A DNA stretch of 64,000 bases from an uncultured Bacteroidales bacterium (GCA_947175575.1 CAMWNG010000002.1:62001-126000), one strand, 5' to 3'; positions 49,663 to 59,681 are shown, numbered from the stretch's first letter. The notes: a model not told the origin generated them from the letters alone. A program made the numbers and translations.

Positions 49663-50429
49663 CGGACAGCCAACAATCCGGAGTTAAGATATGCAAGAAC
49701 TGCGGGGCGCAATGCTCATCACGCTTCTGTCCTGACTGCGGCCAGGCTGTGTCTGAAGAACGTCTTAAAAACAAGACATTTTTCTTAGGCCTCCTGTCCG
49801 GCTTCACGAGGATAAACCGTGGACTGTTGTACACATCGTGGCATCTGTGGGTTCACCCCTGGCGTGTCATCAGGGATTACATCCAATGCCGCAGAGTGTC
49901 TTATACTCCTCCGGTCAACATGTTCGTGCTTCTTTGTTTTCTTGGGTCGGTGGTCGCCGGGCTTGTGACCGTGGATGTGATGATCACGGCCGAGGATGTC
50001 GATCTTTCCTCGTTGCCTGTTGGCTACAAGATCGGGTACTACATAGGGCAATTCTTCAAGAACAGCGTTATCGCACAGAATCTCACAATTTATCTGCCGG
50101 CGCTTCTCGCGTTGCCGATAGTCTACTGTCGCAAGGGGGCCGGCAAATACAATCTTGCGGAATATTTCACCGCGCTGCTCTATCTCATCAACGCGTTCAT
50201 TGTCTTCGGCATTGTCACCCTTCCTTTGAAGTTTCTTGTTACGGACGCGGTATATTCCGGCATTGAACTATGCTATACTGTGGCGATCGTTGCCATAAGT
50301 CTTATCAAAGCGTTCCCGATGGCCACGCTAAGTGCCGCCATAAAATATTTCGTTTTGTTCCTCATCGTGTCGATGCTGATCTATATGCTGATTTTCGTCG
50401 GAATAGGTCTGCTTATTATGCCTACGTAG
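49659..50429 (+). CDS. DUF3667-type membrane protein with N-terminal zinc ribbon
   Basis: CKNCGAQCSSRFCPDCGQ; RGLLYTSWHLWVHPWRVIRDYI; TM helices. Confidence 0.8.
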   Translation: MTDSQQSGVKICKNCGAQCSSRFCPDCGQAVSEERLKNKTFFLGLLSGFTRINRGLLYTSWHLWVHPWRVIRDYIQCRRVSYTPPVNMFVLLCFLGSVVAGLVTVDVMITAEDVDLSSLPVGYKIGYYIGQFFKNSVIAQNLTIYLPALLALPIVYCRKGAGKYNLAEYFTALLYLINAFIVFGIVTLPLKFLVTDAVYSGIELCYTVAIVAISLIKAFPMATLSAAIKYFVLFLIVSMLIYMLIFVGIGLLIMPT

Positions 50430-50445
50430 CCCCTCTTGATAATTT

Positions 50446-50478
50446 GAGGCTGCCTGATATTAATTGTCAGACAGCCTC
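50446..50478. terminator. Stem-loop between convergent genes
   Basis: GAGGCTGCCTGA...TCAGACAGCCTC with one internal mismatch. Confidence 0.55.
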
Positions 50479-50486
50479 ATTACGAT

Positions 50487-51473
50487 TTACTTCTTTATGA
50501 CCTTTTCGATTTTAGAGCCGGCTCGCCGGATATAGATTCCTACAGCCGTGGGAGGTTCAACTTTTCGTCCGTCGAGTGTGAACCAGATCTCATCTTCGGA
50601 CGCCGGCGCTATCTGAACATCTTCTGTTCCGGCCGGATCGTATTCCCAGAGCTTGAATCCGCCTTTCCCTTCAAAGAGGATATTGTTATCCTCGTCGGTG
50701 ACATAGCAGAGTCGGGGTTGCATTTGGTGGGGATAATTGTCATACGGATTTACTCCCAAGGGCGCGAAGAATAGTTCGGAAAGATATTCTCCCGAGTCCG
50801 TGTAGCCGAATTCCGGAACGGAGTACACGGTAGCGTTTTGCAAATGCCGGCAGTCTTCATTGTATCCTTTGACGTTCAGAATATACCGCTGATAATCAAA
50901 TCCGGAATTCGTTATTGCTTCATGCTTGTCAAATGCAAATTTTACGAATTCATTATCATCCGGGTCATATCCGCATGAACCGTCACAGGTGGAAGTATAA
51001 ACAAATTCTCGTCCTTCTTCTCCGAAAAGTTCGAAGTCTATTATTCTATTTTCCCCCTGTTCTCGTGTCAAATGGTAAAGCGGTCCGAATAATTGAATGA
51101 ATAGAGGATGTTCCTTCAGCTCTTCTCCGGCAGAATAACGGGTGAAAACCTTGCTTCCCTCCTGGCGGATATGGCAGATAGTAATTACTTCATCAGAAAG
51201 AACGGGTTCTTCGTTCGGTGAAGTGACCAGATACCTGATCTGTTGTACAGGATACCATGTTTCGCCGTCTATATCGACCGGAGCTGCAATTCTGAAACCG
51301 AAATCCTGATCGTTCAATCCTGCTACCGGTGCATTATACCACCACGTACGCCCCTCGACTACCATCTGAACGGGTTTGTTTGAGGATTCAGCCCCGTCCA
51401 TGCGACTTATTTGCGCGGCCATGTAGTTTGCGATACTAAACAACATGGCGAAAATCAGAATTAACTTTTTCAT
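50487..51473 (-). CDS. Secreted protein of unknown function, tandem paralogue A, T9SS-like short tail
   Basis: MKKLILIFAMLFSIANYMAAQ signal peptide; tail WFTLDGRKVEPPTAVGIYIRRAGSKIEKVIKK. Confidence 0.8.
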   Translation of the reverse strand: MKKLILIFAMLFSIANYMAAQISRMDGAESSNKPVQMVVEGRTWWYNAPVAGLNDQDFGFRIAAPVDIDGETWYPVQQIRYLVTSPNEEPVLSDEVITICHIRQEGSKVFTRYSAGEELKEHPLFIQLFGPLYHLTREQGENRIIDFELFGEEGREFVYTSTCDGSCGYDPDDNEFVKFAFDKHEAITNSGFDYQRYILNVKGYNEDCRHLQNATVYSVPEFGYTDSGEYLSELFFAPLGVNPYDNYPHQMQPRLCYVTDEDNNILFEGKGGFKLWEYDPAGTEDVQIAPASEDEIWFTLDGRKVEPPTAVGIYIRRAGSKIEKVIKK

Positions 51474-51536
51474 AGCTTTGTAGTATGGTTTGGCAAAGAT
51501 ATATACGATTTTAGATTTTGTCGGACTCAAGGAAAT

Positions 51537-52517
51537 TTACTTCTTTACAACCTTTTCGATTTTAGAGCCGGCTCGCCGGATATAGATTCCTCCTGCCGCC
51601 GGTGATCCAACTTTTCGTCCGTCAAGTGTGAACCAAGTCTCATCTTCGGATTCCGGCGCTATCTGAACATCTTCTGTTCCGGCCGGATCGTATTCCCAGA
51701 GCTTGAACCCGCCTTTCCCTTCAAAGAGGATATTGTTATCCGCGTCGGTGACATAGCGGAGGCGTGGATTTACCTGATATGGGTACGAAGCAAAGAAATA
51801 TACACCCATGGGCGCGAAAAATAGTTCTGAATAGAATTCGGACGAGTCTGTATAGCCAAATTCTGGGACGGAATAGATAGTCGTTTCCCACATATCATAA
51901 AATGCACACCGTCTTTCCGTATTGGTCAGTTCAAACTGCATGTATTCGTTTCCCGAGTTAGAAATTAAATTAGAGTTTCCGAACGTAAGCTCCATAAAGT
52001 CTTTATCAGGATTGGTATCATCGGAAGAATAGATAAATTTTTCACCGCTCTCACCATACAACTGAATTTCCAATGTCGTTGCACTTTCAGTAATATCTGG
52101 CGAATAGACCAAATTCTGACATGGTCCAAAGAATTGATGAAATAATGGATGATTTTTGATCGCGTCGTTATTGTATGATATCCGAGTATATATCTTGCTG
52201 CCCACTTGTCGAATATGGCATAAGGTGATTGCTTCATCGGATAACTCAGGCTTCCCATTATAAGGCTCGACAAGATACCTGATCTGTTGTACAGGATACC
52301 ATGCTTCGCCGTCTATCTCGACCGGAGCAGCGATCCGGAAACCGAAATCCTGATTGTTCAATCCTGCAACCGGTGCATCATACCACCACGTACGTCCCTC
52401 TACTACCATCTGACCGGGTTTGTTTGAAGATTCAACCCCGTCCGTGCGGCTTATTTGTGCGGCCATGTAGTTTGCGATACTAAACAACGTGGCGAAAATC
52501 AGAATTAACTTTTTCAT
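51537..52517 (-). CDS. Secreted protein of unknown function, tandem paralogue B, T9SS-like short tail
   Basis: MKKLILIFATLFSIANYMAAQ signal peptide; tail WFTLDGRKVGSPAAGGIYIRRAGSKIEKVVKK. Confidence 0.8.
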   Translation of the reverse strand: MKKLILIFATLFSIANYMAAQISRTDGVESSNKPGQMVVEGRTWWYDAPVAGLNNQDFGFRIAAPVEIDGEAWYPVQQIRYLVEPYNGKPELSDEAITLCHIRQVGSKIYTRISYNNDAIKNHPLFHQFFGPCQNLVYSPDITESATTLEIQLYGESGEKFIYSSDDTNPDKDFMELTFGNSNLISNSGNEYMQFELTNTERRCAFYDMWETTIYSVPEFGYTDSSEFYSELFFAPMGVYFFASYPYQVNPRLRYVTDADNNILFEGKGGFKLWEYDPAGTEDVQIAPESEDETWFTLDGRKVGSPAAGGIYIRRAGSKIEKVVKK

Positions 52518-52744
52518 AGATCTGTAATTTGGTTTCGTTTTGCAAAGATAATTACGGTTATAATTAAAATCAAGTGTGTTAATAAATATTTAGTTTTTTT
52601 AACAACATAAATTTGAGATTAGGTATTGTTTTTGTTTTAAAAAGGCTGTTCCCCACAATCTTATGAGATGATAAGTAATTTTGACTTTCGTAAGCTTTGG
52701 TGCTCGAAATTATAATTACTATAGATGTCTCCCTTTTCACGCTC

Positions 52745-52810
52745 AAAACTTGAGAAAAGATACAGAATCGCCAAAATAAAACTTGAGAAAACATACAACT
52801 TCTCCGAAAT
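52745..52810. repeat. 33-nt tandem direct repeat, two copies plus a partial third
   Basis: AAAACTTGAGAAAAGATACAGAATCGCCAAAAT then AAAACTTGAGAAAACATACAACTTCTCCGAAAT then AAATTTTGAGA. Confidence 0.75.
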
Positions 52811-52865
52811 AAATTTTGAGATTCCGACATGATGTTATGGCAATATTTTGATTGTTAGACAATTA

Positions 52866-52919
52866 GACAAAACACAGGGTCGCTGCACGGATTTCCGTGC
52901 AGCGACCCTGTGTTTTGTC
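52866..52919 (-). terminator. Intrinsic terminator with 25-bp perfect stem
   Basis: GACAAAACACAGGGTCGCTGCACGG-ATTT-CCGTGCAGCGACCCTGTGTTTTGTC. Confidence 0.85.
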
Positions 52920-52929
52920 GGTTATATTG

Positions 52930-53484
52930 TTATTTCTTTTGTTCTACGGGACGGATGTCGTATGCGCCGATTGCGAGGGTGAAGCCCCAGTAGATGAAGG
53001 CGATTGAGGTGAGGAACGATACCATCATCATGTCGCTTACCCAGCCTGCTTCAAGGAAGAAGAATCCGATGAGAAGCATGAGGATACCGTTGATAATGCC
53101 TAACCACCAGTATTTGGTGCCACGGTAGCAAGCGTTGATCAAGGCTTCGATGCCCCAGAATACGAATACGAATGCGAGGAAGTAGGGGAATACGGCTTCT
53201 GAGAGAACGATGCTGCGCACGAGCATGAAACCGATGAACATGTTGATCACACCGCCGGCGAGCCACCAGCCCCAGGCGCGGGCGTGGTTAGGTCCGCTTG
53301 CCACACAGAGCTGTACGATACCTGCGAGGATGAGCAGCCAGCCGAAGATCTGAGATGCGATAGCGTATCCGGCTTCGGGCCAGAACCAATAAGCGAAACC
53401 TGAGAGAACCATCAGGATGCCGACTACGAGGACAACCCACCATGCGCGGGTCGTGCCGAGATAATTGAGATTAAAGGCTTTCAT
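52930..53484 (-). CDS. HdeD/DUF308 family membrane protein
   Basis: MKAFNLNYLGTTRAWWVVLVVGILMVLSGFAYWFWPEAGY; six short TM segments. Confidence 0.85.
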   Translation of the reverse strand: MKAFNLNYLGTTRAWWVVLVVGILMVLSGFAYWFWPEAGYAIASQIFGWLLILAGIVQLCVASGPNHARAWGWWLAGGVINMFIGFMLVRSIVLSEAVFPYFLAFVFVFWGIEALINACYRGTKYWWLGIINGILMLLIGFFFLEAGWVSDMMMVSFLTSIAFIYWGFTLAIGAYDIRPVEQKK

Positions 53485-53584
53485 AATGCGTTTTATTTTG
53501 TTAGTTGAATTTATCGGATGAGTATGCGGAAAATTCCGCTTTTTTCGTTCTTGTATTTTAATAACATCCGCGCCCCTCGGTTGG

Positions 53585-53616
53585 TTTGATTGGTATTGAG
53601 TTTTTTTGTAACTTTG
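53585..53616 (+). promoter_or_regulatory. Promoter of mutS2 (TTTG-N20-TAACTTTG)
   Basis: TTTG at 53585, TAACTTTG at 53609, ATG at 53633. Confidence 0.7.
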
Positions 53617-53632
53617 CGCTGTTAATTTAAAT

Positions 53633-56095
53633 ATGATATATCCTGAAAATTTCGAAATAAAGATCGGTTTTGACGCCGTGCGTCGCATGGTGGCTGAGAA
53701 GTGCGAGAGCGATCTTGGGCGTAGACGTGTCGATGCAATGGAGTTCTCCGACGATTATGCCCTTGTGAGCGAGCGCGTCGGACGCGTCGCCGAGTTCAAG
53801 ACTATCATCGGCAGCGGAGACGATTTTCCTTCGGGGGGAATACGCGACCTTACGGTTCGCCTCAAGGCTATACGTCCCGAGGGCACCTACCTTACAGCCT
53901 CGGAACTTCTTGACCTGAGCGTGTCCCTTCAGACAATGGCGGCCATCAGTAATTTTTTCAGCAGCCGTTTCACAGATGAAGGCACTACACCTTATCCGCT
54001 TCTGAGTGATGCAGCTTCGCGTCTGGGTGTGTTTCCGGCGCTCTGCACGCTCATAGGCCGTGTGGTCGACCGCTGGGGCGGGGTGAAGGATAATGCGTCT
54101 CCCGAACTTGCTGATATCCGCAGTCGGCTGAGCCGCATGTCAGGCACCATCGCGTCGGTTATGCGGAGGGTGATAGCGAATGCTGTCCGCGACGGATATC
54201 TCGAACCCGACACCACTCCCGGCATGCGCGACGGACGTCTCGTTATCCCGGTCGCACCCATGAACAAACGCCGTATTTCAGGCATCGTGCATGATGAGAG
54301 TGCTTCAGGAAAGACTGTGTTTATCGAGCCGGCCGAAGTGGTGGAGGTCAACAACCGCCTGCGCGAACTCCAGATCGAGGAGCAGCGCGAGGTGACACGC
54401 ATACTCATTTCTGTAGCTTCAGACCTCCGCCCGCATCTCGATGATATGCTGTCGAGTTTCGACATACTCGGCTTGTTTGACTTTATCCGCGCCAAGGCCT
54501 TGTGGGCGGTGGACGCCGGCGGCAATCTTCCGCATCTGTCGCGTGAGCCCGAGATGGAATGGTATCACGCCTGCCATCCGGTGCTTCAGCGTAGCCTCGC
54601 GCGCCATGGCAAGGAGATAGTGCCGCTTGACATCCGTCTCACTCCGAAGGAGCGGATTCTGGTGATTTCCGGTCCCAATGCCGGTGGTAAATCGGTCACC
54701 TTGAAGACTGTCGGCATCGTACAATATATGTTGCAGTGCGGACTCCTCCCTCCGGTTTACGAAAACTCTCACATGGGTGTTTTCCGAAGCATCTTCATTG
54801 ACATTGGCGACGATCAGAGTCTCGAGGACGATCTGTCCACATATTCATCGCATCTCCGTAACATGAAACGCCTCCTCGCCTCCGGAGACAGCCGCACTCT
54901 CATGCTTATTGATGAATTCGGGTCAGGCACCGAGCCGCAGATCGGCGGTGCCATTGCTCAGGCATTGCTTGCCGAATTCAACGCCAAGGGAATGTGGGGC
55001 GTGGTCACCACCCACTTCCAGAATCTGAAGAAATTTGCTGAAGAGACTGCCGGACTCGTTAACGGCTCGATGCTTTACGACCGCAGGGAAATGCGCCCTA
55101 TGTTCGCCCTCGCCATAGGTAATCCCGGCAGTTCGTTCGCCATAGAGATCGCCCGGAAAATCGGACTTCCGGAAAGTATCATCTCCGCAGCGGGAGAGAT
55201 CGTGGGCAGCGATTATGTCAACCTTGACAAATATCTGCTCGACATCGCCCGCGACCGTCGCTACTGGGAAAACAAACGTCAGCAGATCCGTCAGAAAGAA
55301 AAGCGTATAGATGACGCGCTCGAGCGTTACGAGGATGCCGCCGAGACGCTCAGGCGTCAGCGGCGCGAAATTATCGAGGATGCCCGGCGCGAAGCCTCAA
55401 AGATACTGGACGGCAGCAATGCGGCCATCGAGCGCACCATTCATGACATCCGCCAGGCTCAGGCCGAACGCGAGCAGACTCTTGAAGCGCGCCGCAGACT
55501 GCGCGAGCAGAAAGAAGCCTTGGCCTCCGGAACCGCCGACATTAGCGAGCCGGCGGCACTCGCGCGCGCGCCGAAGTCGAAAAAGCACCGTCAGTCTCTT
55601 CCGGACAAGCAAAAGGATGCCGACACCCGCCCTATCGCAGCTGGCGATTACGTTCTGCTCGACGGTGCAGGCACGCCGGGTGTGGTCGAGGAGATCAGAC
55701 AGAAAGATGCTGTCGTGATTTTCGGACATCTCCGCACCTCTGTGAAGCTTTCGCGGCTCAGCCGTACGATGAAACGGCCCTCAAGCGGTGCCGCGAAATC
55801 GCCGGCATTGGTCACGGCAGCCACATCGGAAGCCTCGCGCGAGCGTCAGTTGAATTTCAAACAGGAAATCGACGTGCGCGGCATGCGTGTCGATGAAGCT
55901 ATACAGGCGGTCACCTATTTCATCGATGACGCCATCCAGTTCAACGCATCGCGGGTGCGTATTCTCCACGGAACAGGCACCGGCGCGTTGCGGCAGTATA
56001 TCAGACAGTATCTTGACACCGTAGGACCTGTGCGCCGCTATGCCGACGAGGATGTGCGTTTCGGCGGCGCAGGCATAACAGTAGTTGAATTATGA
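53633..56095 (+). CDS. mutS2: Endonuclease MutS2
   Basis: ISGPNAGGKSVTLKTVGIVQYM; LMLIDEFGSGTEPQIGGAIAQALL; C-terminal Smr domain IDVRGMRVDEAIQAV...ILHGTGTGALRQYIRQYL. Confidence 0.96.
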   Translation: MIYPENFEIKIGFDAVRRMVAEKCESDLGRRRVDAMEFSDDYALVSERVGRVAEFKTIIGSGDDFPSGGIRDLTVRLKAIRPEGTYLTASELLDLSVSLQTMAAISNFFSSRFTDEGTTPYPLLSDAASRLGVFPALCTLIGRVVDRWGGVKDNASPELADIRSRLSRMSGTIASVMRRVIANAVRDGYLEPDTTPGMRDGRLVIPVAPMNKRRISGIVHDESASGKTVFIEPAEVVEVNNRLRELQIEEQREVTRILISVASDLRPHLDDMLSSFDILGLFDFIRAKALWAVDAGGNLPHLSREPEMEWYHACHPVLQRSLARHGKEIVPLDIRLTPKERILVISGPNAGGKSVTLKTVGIVQYMLQCGLLPPVYENSHMGVFRSIFIDIGDDQSLEDDLSTYSSHLRNMKRLLASGDSRTLMLIDEFGSGTEPQIGGAIAQALLAEFNAKGMWGVVTTHFQNLKKFAEETAGLVNGSMLYDRREMRPMFALAIGNPGSSFAIEIARKIGLPESIISAAGEIVGSDYVNLDKYLLDIARDRRYWENKRQQIRQKEKRIDDALERYEDAAETLRRQRREIIEDARREASKILDGSNAAIERTIHDIRQAQAEREQTLEARRRLREQKEALASGTADISEPAALARAPKSKKHRQSLPDKQKDADTRPIAAGDYVLLDGAGTPGVVEEIRQKDAVVIFGHLRTSVKLSRLSRTMKRPSSGAAKSPALVTAATSEASRERQLNFKQEIDVRGMRVDEAIQAVTYFIDDAIQFNASRVRILHGTGTGALRQYIRQYLDTVGPVRRYADEDVRFGGAGITVVEL

Positions 56096-56700
56096 CAGAC
56101 ACAGAAAAGAAAGACATTGCGCCGGCCACGGAGCGGCATCTGTTGTGGAGGTTGTTTTTCACCTTCATGAAGATAGGCGCGTTCACCTTCGGAGGCGGAT
56201 GGGCCATGATTTCGATTATCCAGCGCGAGGTGGTCGACAAACACCGCTGGATCGACAAAGCCGAATTTCTCGACTTGCTCGCTGTAGCACAGTCGCTTCC
56301 GGGCATCCTGGCCGTCAATATCTCGGTTAGCGTCGGCGACCGCCTGCGTGGTTTCCGCGGGAGCGCCGTTGCCGCCCTCGGCACCATTTTGCCTTGTTTT
56401 CTCATCATTCTTTGTATCGCCATCTTCCTCACCCCGGACATCATAACCCATAATCCCGTGATTTCCGCCATATTCAAGGGCATCCGTCCCGCGGTCGTGG
56501 CGCTCATCGTCGCTCCGGTGATCACTTCGGCCAAAGCGGCCAATATCGGACTGAAAACCGCATGGATTCCGGCCGTTGTGGCTCTGCTGATATGGTCGAA
56601 ATGGCCGGTGGTGTCGAATCCCATCCTGTTCATTGTCTTGGGCGGACTGATCGGATGGTGGCAGTTGCGTAACGCCCGGAAAGGAGGTGCGGCGCAATGA
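56092..56700 (+). CDS. Chromate transporter (ChrA-type), half 1
   Basis: FMKIGAFTFGGGWAMISIIQREVVDKHRWI; AQSLPGILAVNISVSVG. Confidence 0.93.
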   Translation: MTDTEKKDIAPATERHLLWRLFFTFMKIGAFTFGGGWAMISIIQREVVDKHRWIDKAEFLDLLAVAQSLPGILAVNISVSVGDRLRGFRGSAVAALGTILPCFLIILCIAIFLTPDIITHNPVISAIFKGIRPAVVALIVAPVITSAKAANIGLKTAWIPAVVALLIWSKWPVVSNPILFIVLGGLIGWWQLRNARKGGAAQ

Positions 56701-57266
56701 GCATTTATCTGAAACTTATATGGAGCTACCTCAAGATTGGCTTCTTCGGCTTCGGTGGCGGTTACGCCATGCTCGCACTGATCGAGAACGAGATAGTCAC
56801 TCCGGGATGGATCACGGAAAAGATGTTTACCGACATCGTGGCCATCTCGCAGATGACTCCGGGGCCCATCGGCATTAATTCGGCCACATACATCGGATAT
56901 GTCGCTCCGCTGAAAGCCATGCCTGACGCCTCACCGCTGCTCGGTGTGCTCGGGTCGATAATCTGCACGCTTGTGGTGGTGCTTCCCTCTTTCCTCTTGG
57001 TAATATATGCAGGACACATTATTCACCGTCATAGGCAGAGCACGGTGGTCGAAGGCATTTTCCGCGGCCTCAGGCCTGTTGTCATAGGCCTGATCGCATC
57101 CGCAGCGCTGATTCTGATGAATGGTGAGAACTTCGGCTACACCACACGCGACGTGCTGATAAGTTGCGGCATCGCTGTGGCTGCCCTCGCCGTCAATCTC
57201 TTTACGAAGATTCATCCCATACTGATAATCTGTGCGGCCGGCCTGTTGGGCTATGTCATTTATTGA
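56697..57266 (+). CDS. Chromate transporter (ChrA-type), half 2
   Basis: YLKIGFFGFGGGYAMLALIENEIV; ISQMTPGPIGINSATYIGY. Confidence 0.93.
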   Translation: MSIYLKLIWSYLKIGFFGFGGGYAMLALIENEIVTPGWITEKMFTDIVAISQMTPGPIGINSATYIGYVAPLKAMPDASPLLGVLGSIICTLVVVLPSFLLVIYAGHIIHRHRQSTVVEGIFRGLRPVVIGLIASAALILMNGENFGYTTRDVLISCGIAVAALAVNLFTKIHPILIICAAGLLGYVIY

Positions 57267-57270
57267 TTCT

Positions 57271-58569
57271 ATGCAAAGTCAAAATATAGAAACCCGATAT
57301 CAGGAGGCGCTGGACTGGCTCTTTTCACAGATCCCTGCGTTCCACCGCGAGGGTGCCGGAGCCTACAAACCCGGTCTTGAGACCATATCGACACTCTGCC
57401 GTGCGCTCGGCAATCCGCAGATGCAATATAAGACCGTGCACGTCGGAGGTACGAACGGAAAGGGCTCCGTGTCGTCGCTGATAGCATCGGTGCTCACTGA
57501 GGCCGGGCACACTGTCGGACTTTTCACGTCGCCGCATCTCGTTGATTTCCGCGAGCGGATCCGCGTCAATGGCGAAATGATCACACGTGAGGGTGTGCTT
57601 GATTTTCTCGATCGGTATAAAGCGCTGAATCTCGACATCGAACCGTCGTTTTTCGAGCTCACTACAGCTATGGCGTTCGACTGGTTCGCGCGTCGGGGAG
57701 TAGACTGGGCCGTGATAGAGGTAGGACTTGGCGGTCGGCTCGATTCCACTAATATCATCGTTCCGCAGTTGAGCGTGATTACTAATATTTCACTTGACCA
57801 CACTTCCCTGCTCGGCGACACTCCGGAACTGATCGCGGCGGAGAAAGCCGGTATCATCAAAGAGAATGTTCCTGTGGTTATCGGTCGAGCCGAGGGCGAA
57901 GTGATGCGGGTTTTCAATCGCGCGGCCTCGGAGCGTTTCGCGTTGGCGCGGTTCGCGCACATGATCCCCGCTTACACAGAGGCTGTAAACTGCGGTACAC
58001 ATATATTATATAAAGGTACACCCTGGGGCGATATCAGTTGTCCGCTCACGGGCGATTGTCAGCCGGAGAATGCCAACACTGTGCTCTATGCCCTCGCGTT
58101 CCTTCCAGGGATGACACGCGAGGCGGTGACACGGGGATTCACGCGCGTATTGGAGAATTCCGGACTTGCCGGCCGGTGGATGACAGTCAGTACCTCCCCT
58201 CTCACCGTCTGCGACACAGCGCATAACCCCGGCGGATGGGAAATCCTCGGGCCGCAGCTTGAACGGCTCGCCCGGGAGCGTCCGTTGCATATCGTTATTG
58301 GTTTCGTGGCCGACAAGGACCTCTCCACCATCACCGGCTATCTGCCCCGTGGCGCAAGCTACTACTTCACTCAACCGTCCACTCCTCGCGCACGCGACGC
58401 CGAGGACACGGCGCGTGTCTGCCGGGATGCGGGGCTCGAGGGGGGAGTTTACGCCTCTGTGAAAGAGGCACTCCGTGCTGCCCGGAAGTCTGCCGGCGAT
58501 GCTGGAGCGGTATTCGTGGGCGGGTCTACATTCGTAGTGGCTGATTTTCTGGAACTTTTCAGCGCCTGA
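57271..58569 (+). CDS. folC: Bifunctional folylpolyglutamate/dihydrofolate synthase
   Basis: VHVGGTNGKGSVSSLIASVL; FTSPHLVDFRERIRVNG; VEVGLGGRLDSTNII; start at MQSQNIE. Confidence 0.95.
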   Translation: MQSQNIETRYQEALDWLFSQIPAFHREGAGAYKPGLETISTLCRALGNPQMQYKTVHVGGTNGKGSVSSLIASVLTEAGHTVGLFTSPHLVDFRERIRVNGEMITREGVLDFLDRYKALNLDIEPSFFELTTAMAFDWFARRGVDWAVIEVGLGGRLDSTNIIVPQLSVITNISLDHTSLLGDTPELIAAEKAGIIKENVPVVIGRAEGEVMRVFNRAASERFALARFAHMIPAYTEAVNCGTHILYKGTPWGDISCPLTGDCQPENANTVLYALAFLPGMTREAVTRGFTRVLENSGLAGRWMTVSTSPLTVCDTAHNPGGWEILGPQLERLARERPLHIVIGFVADKDLSTITGYLPRGASYYFTQPSTPRARDAEDTARVCRDAGLEGGVYASVKEALRAARKSAGDAGAVFVGGSTFVVADFLELFSA

Positions 58570-58611
58570 TACGTTCTATTGACAGATTACTAACCCTCAA
58601 TAAAATTCAAG

Positions 58612-59610
58612 ATGGAATACTTATCCAATGACAAACTGGTGATAGTGGGCGCCGCCGGCATGATCGGCTCGAACATGGCCCAGACCGCCCTGATGATGAA
58701 ACTCACTCCCAACATCTGCCTTTACGACACCTATGCTCCGGGTCTCGAAGGCGTGGCCGAAGAACTGCGTCAGTGTGCGTTCGAAGGCGCGAACATCACC
58801 GCCACTTCCGATGTGGCCGAAGCTTTCAAGGATGCCAAATACATCGTTACCTCCGGCGGTGCGGCGCGTAAGGCCGGTATGACCCGCGAAGACCTCCTTA
58901 AAGGCAACGCGCAGATCGCCGAACAGTTAGGCAAAGACATCAAGCAGTATGCTCCCGATGTGAAGCATGTTGTCGTAATCTTTAATCCTGCCGACATCAC
59001 CGGCCTGATCACCCTGCTTTATTCGGGTCTTAAGCCCAATCAGGTGTCGACACTCGCCGCGCTCGACTCCACACGCCTGCGCAACGAGCTCGCCAAGTAT
59101 TTCAAAGTTCCGGCCGACGAAATCCAGATGCCGCGCACATACGGCGGACACGGCGAACAGATGGCCGTATTCGCCAGCACTTGCACCGTAGCCGGACAGC
59201 CCCTCTCGCAGATCATCGGCACAAAGGCTCTCCCCGAACAGGAGTGGACCGCAATGAAACAGCGCGTGATCCAGGGCGGCAAGAATATCATCGACCTTCG
59301 CGGACGTTCGTCGTTCCAGAGCCCGGCATATCTCTCCATAGAGATGATCGCGGCCGCAATGGGTGGCAAACCCTTCACATGGCCCGTCGGCACTTATGTC
59401 AACAACGGTGAATACAACCACATCATGATGGCTATGGAAACCACCGTCGACGCCAACGGCGTTACAGTCAAACCCGTGCAGGGCACACCTCTCGAGCACA
59501 AGGAACTCGACCAGAGCTATCACCATCTCTGCACTCTGCGCGACGAGGTGATCTCTCTCGGCATCATGCCTCCTATCCACGACTGGAGCAAGATCAACCC
59601 CAATCTCTGA
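58612..59610 (+). CDS. mdh: Malate dehydrogenase
   Basis: KLVIVGAAGMIGSNMAQTALMM; VVIFNPADITGLITLLYSGLKPNQVSTLAALDSTRLRNELAKYF; YGGHGEQM. Confidence 0.88.
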   Translation: MEYLSNDKLVIVGAAGMIGSNMAQTALMMKLTPNICLYDTYAPGLEGVAEELRQCAFEGANITATSDVAEAFKDAKYIVTSGGAARKAGMTREDLLKGNAQIAEQLGKDIKQYAPDVKHVVVIFNPADITGLITLLYSGLKPNQVSTLAALDSTRLRNELAKYFKVPADEIQMPRTYGGHGEQMAVFASTCTVAGQPLSQIIGTKALPEQEWTAMKQRVIQGGKNIIDLRGRSSFQSPAYLSIEMIAAAMGGKPFTWPVGTYVNNGEYNHIMMAMETTVDANGVTVKPVQGTPLEHKELDQSYHHLCTLRDEVISLGIMPPIHDWSKINPNL

Positions 59611-59627
59611 TTAGAGAAAAATAGCTG

Positions 59628-59681
59628 AATAAATATGTTATGTAACATATTCTGTGTGATATGTTACATAACATATTTATT
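59628..59681. promoter_or_regulatory. Paired dyads TATGTTAnnTAACATA forming a 23-bp-armed inverted repeat upstream of the EF-G2 gene
   Basis: TATGTTATGTAACATA (59634-59649) and TATGTTACATAACATA (59660-59675), centres 26 bp apart; arms pair perfectly over 23 bp. Confidence 0.6.

Noticed and set aside
52745-52820. CRISPR-like array
   Set aside because: Units are contiguous direct repeats without unique spacers; only about 2.3 copies
52579-52830. 83-aa minus-strand ORF (MSESQNLFRRSCMFSQVLFWRFCIFSQVL...)
   Set aside because: Generated by the 33-nt tandem repeat read in frame; no coding support
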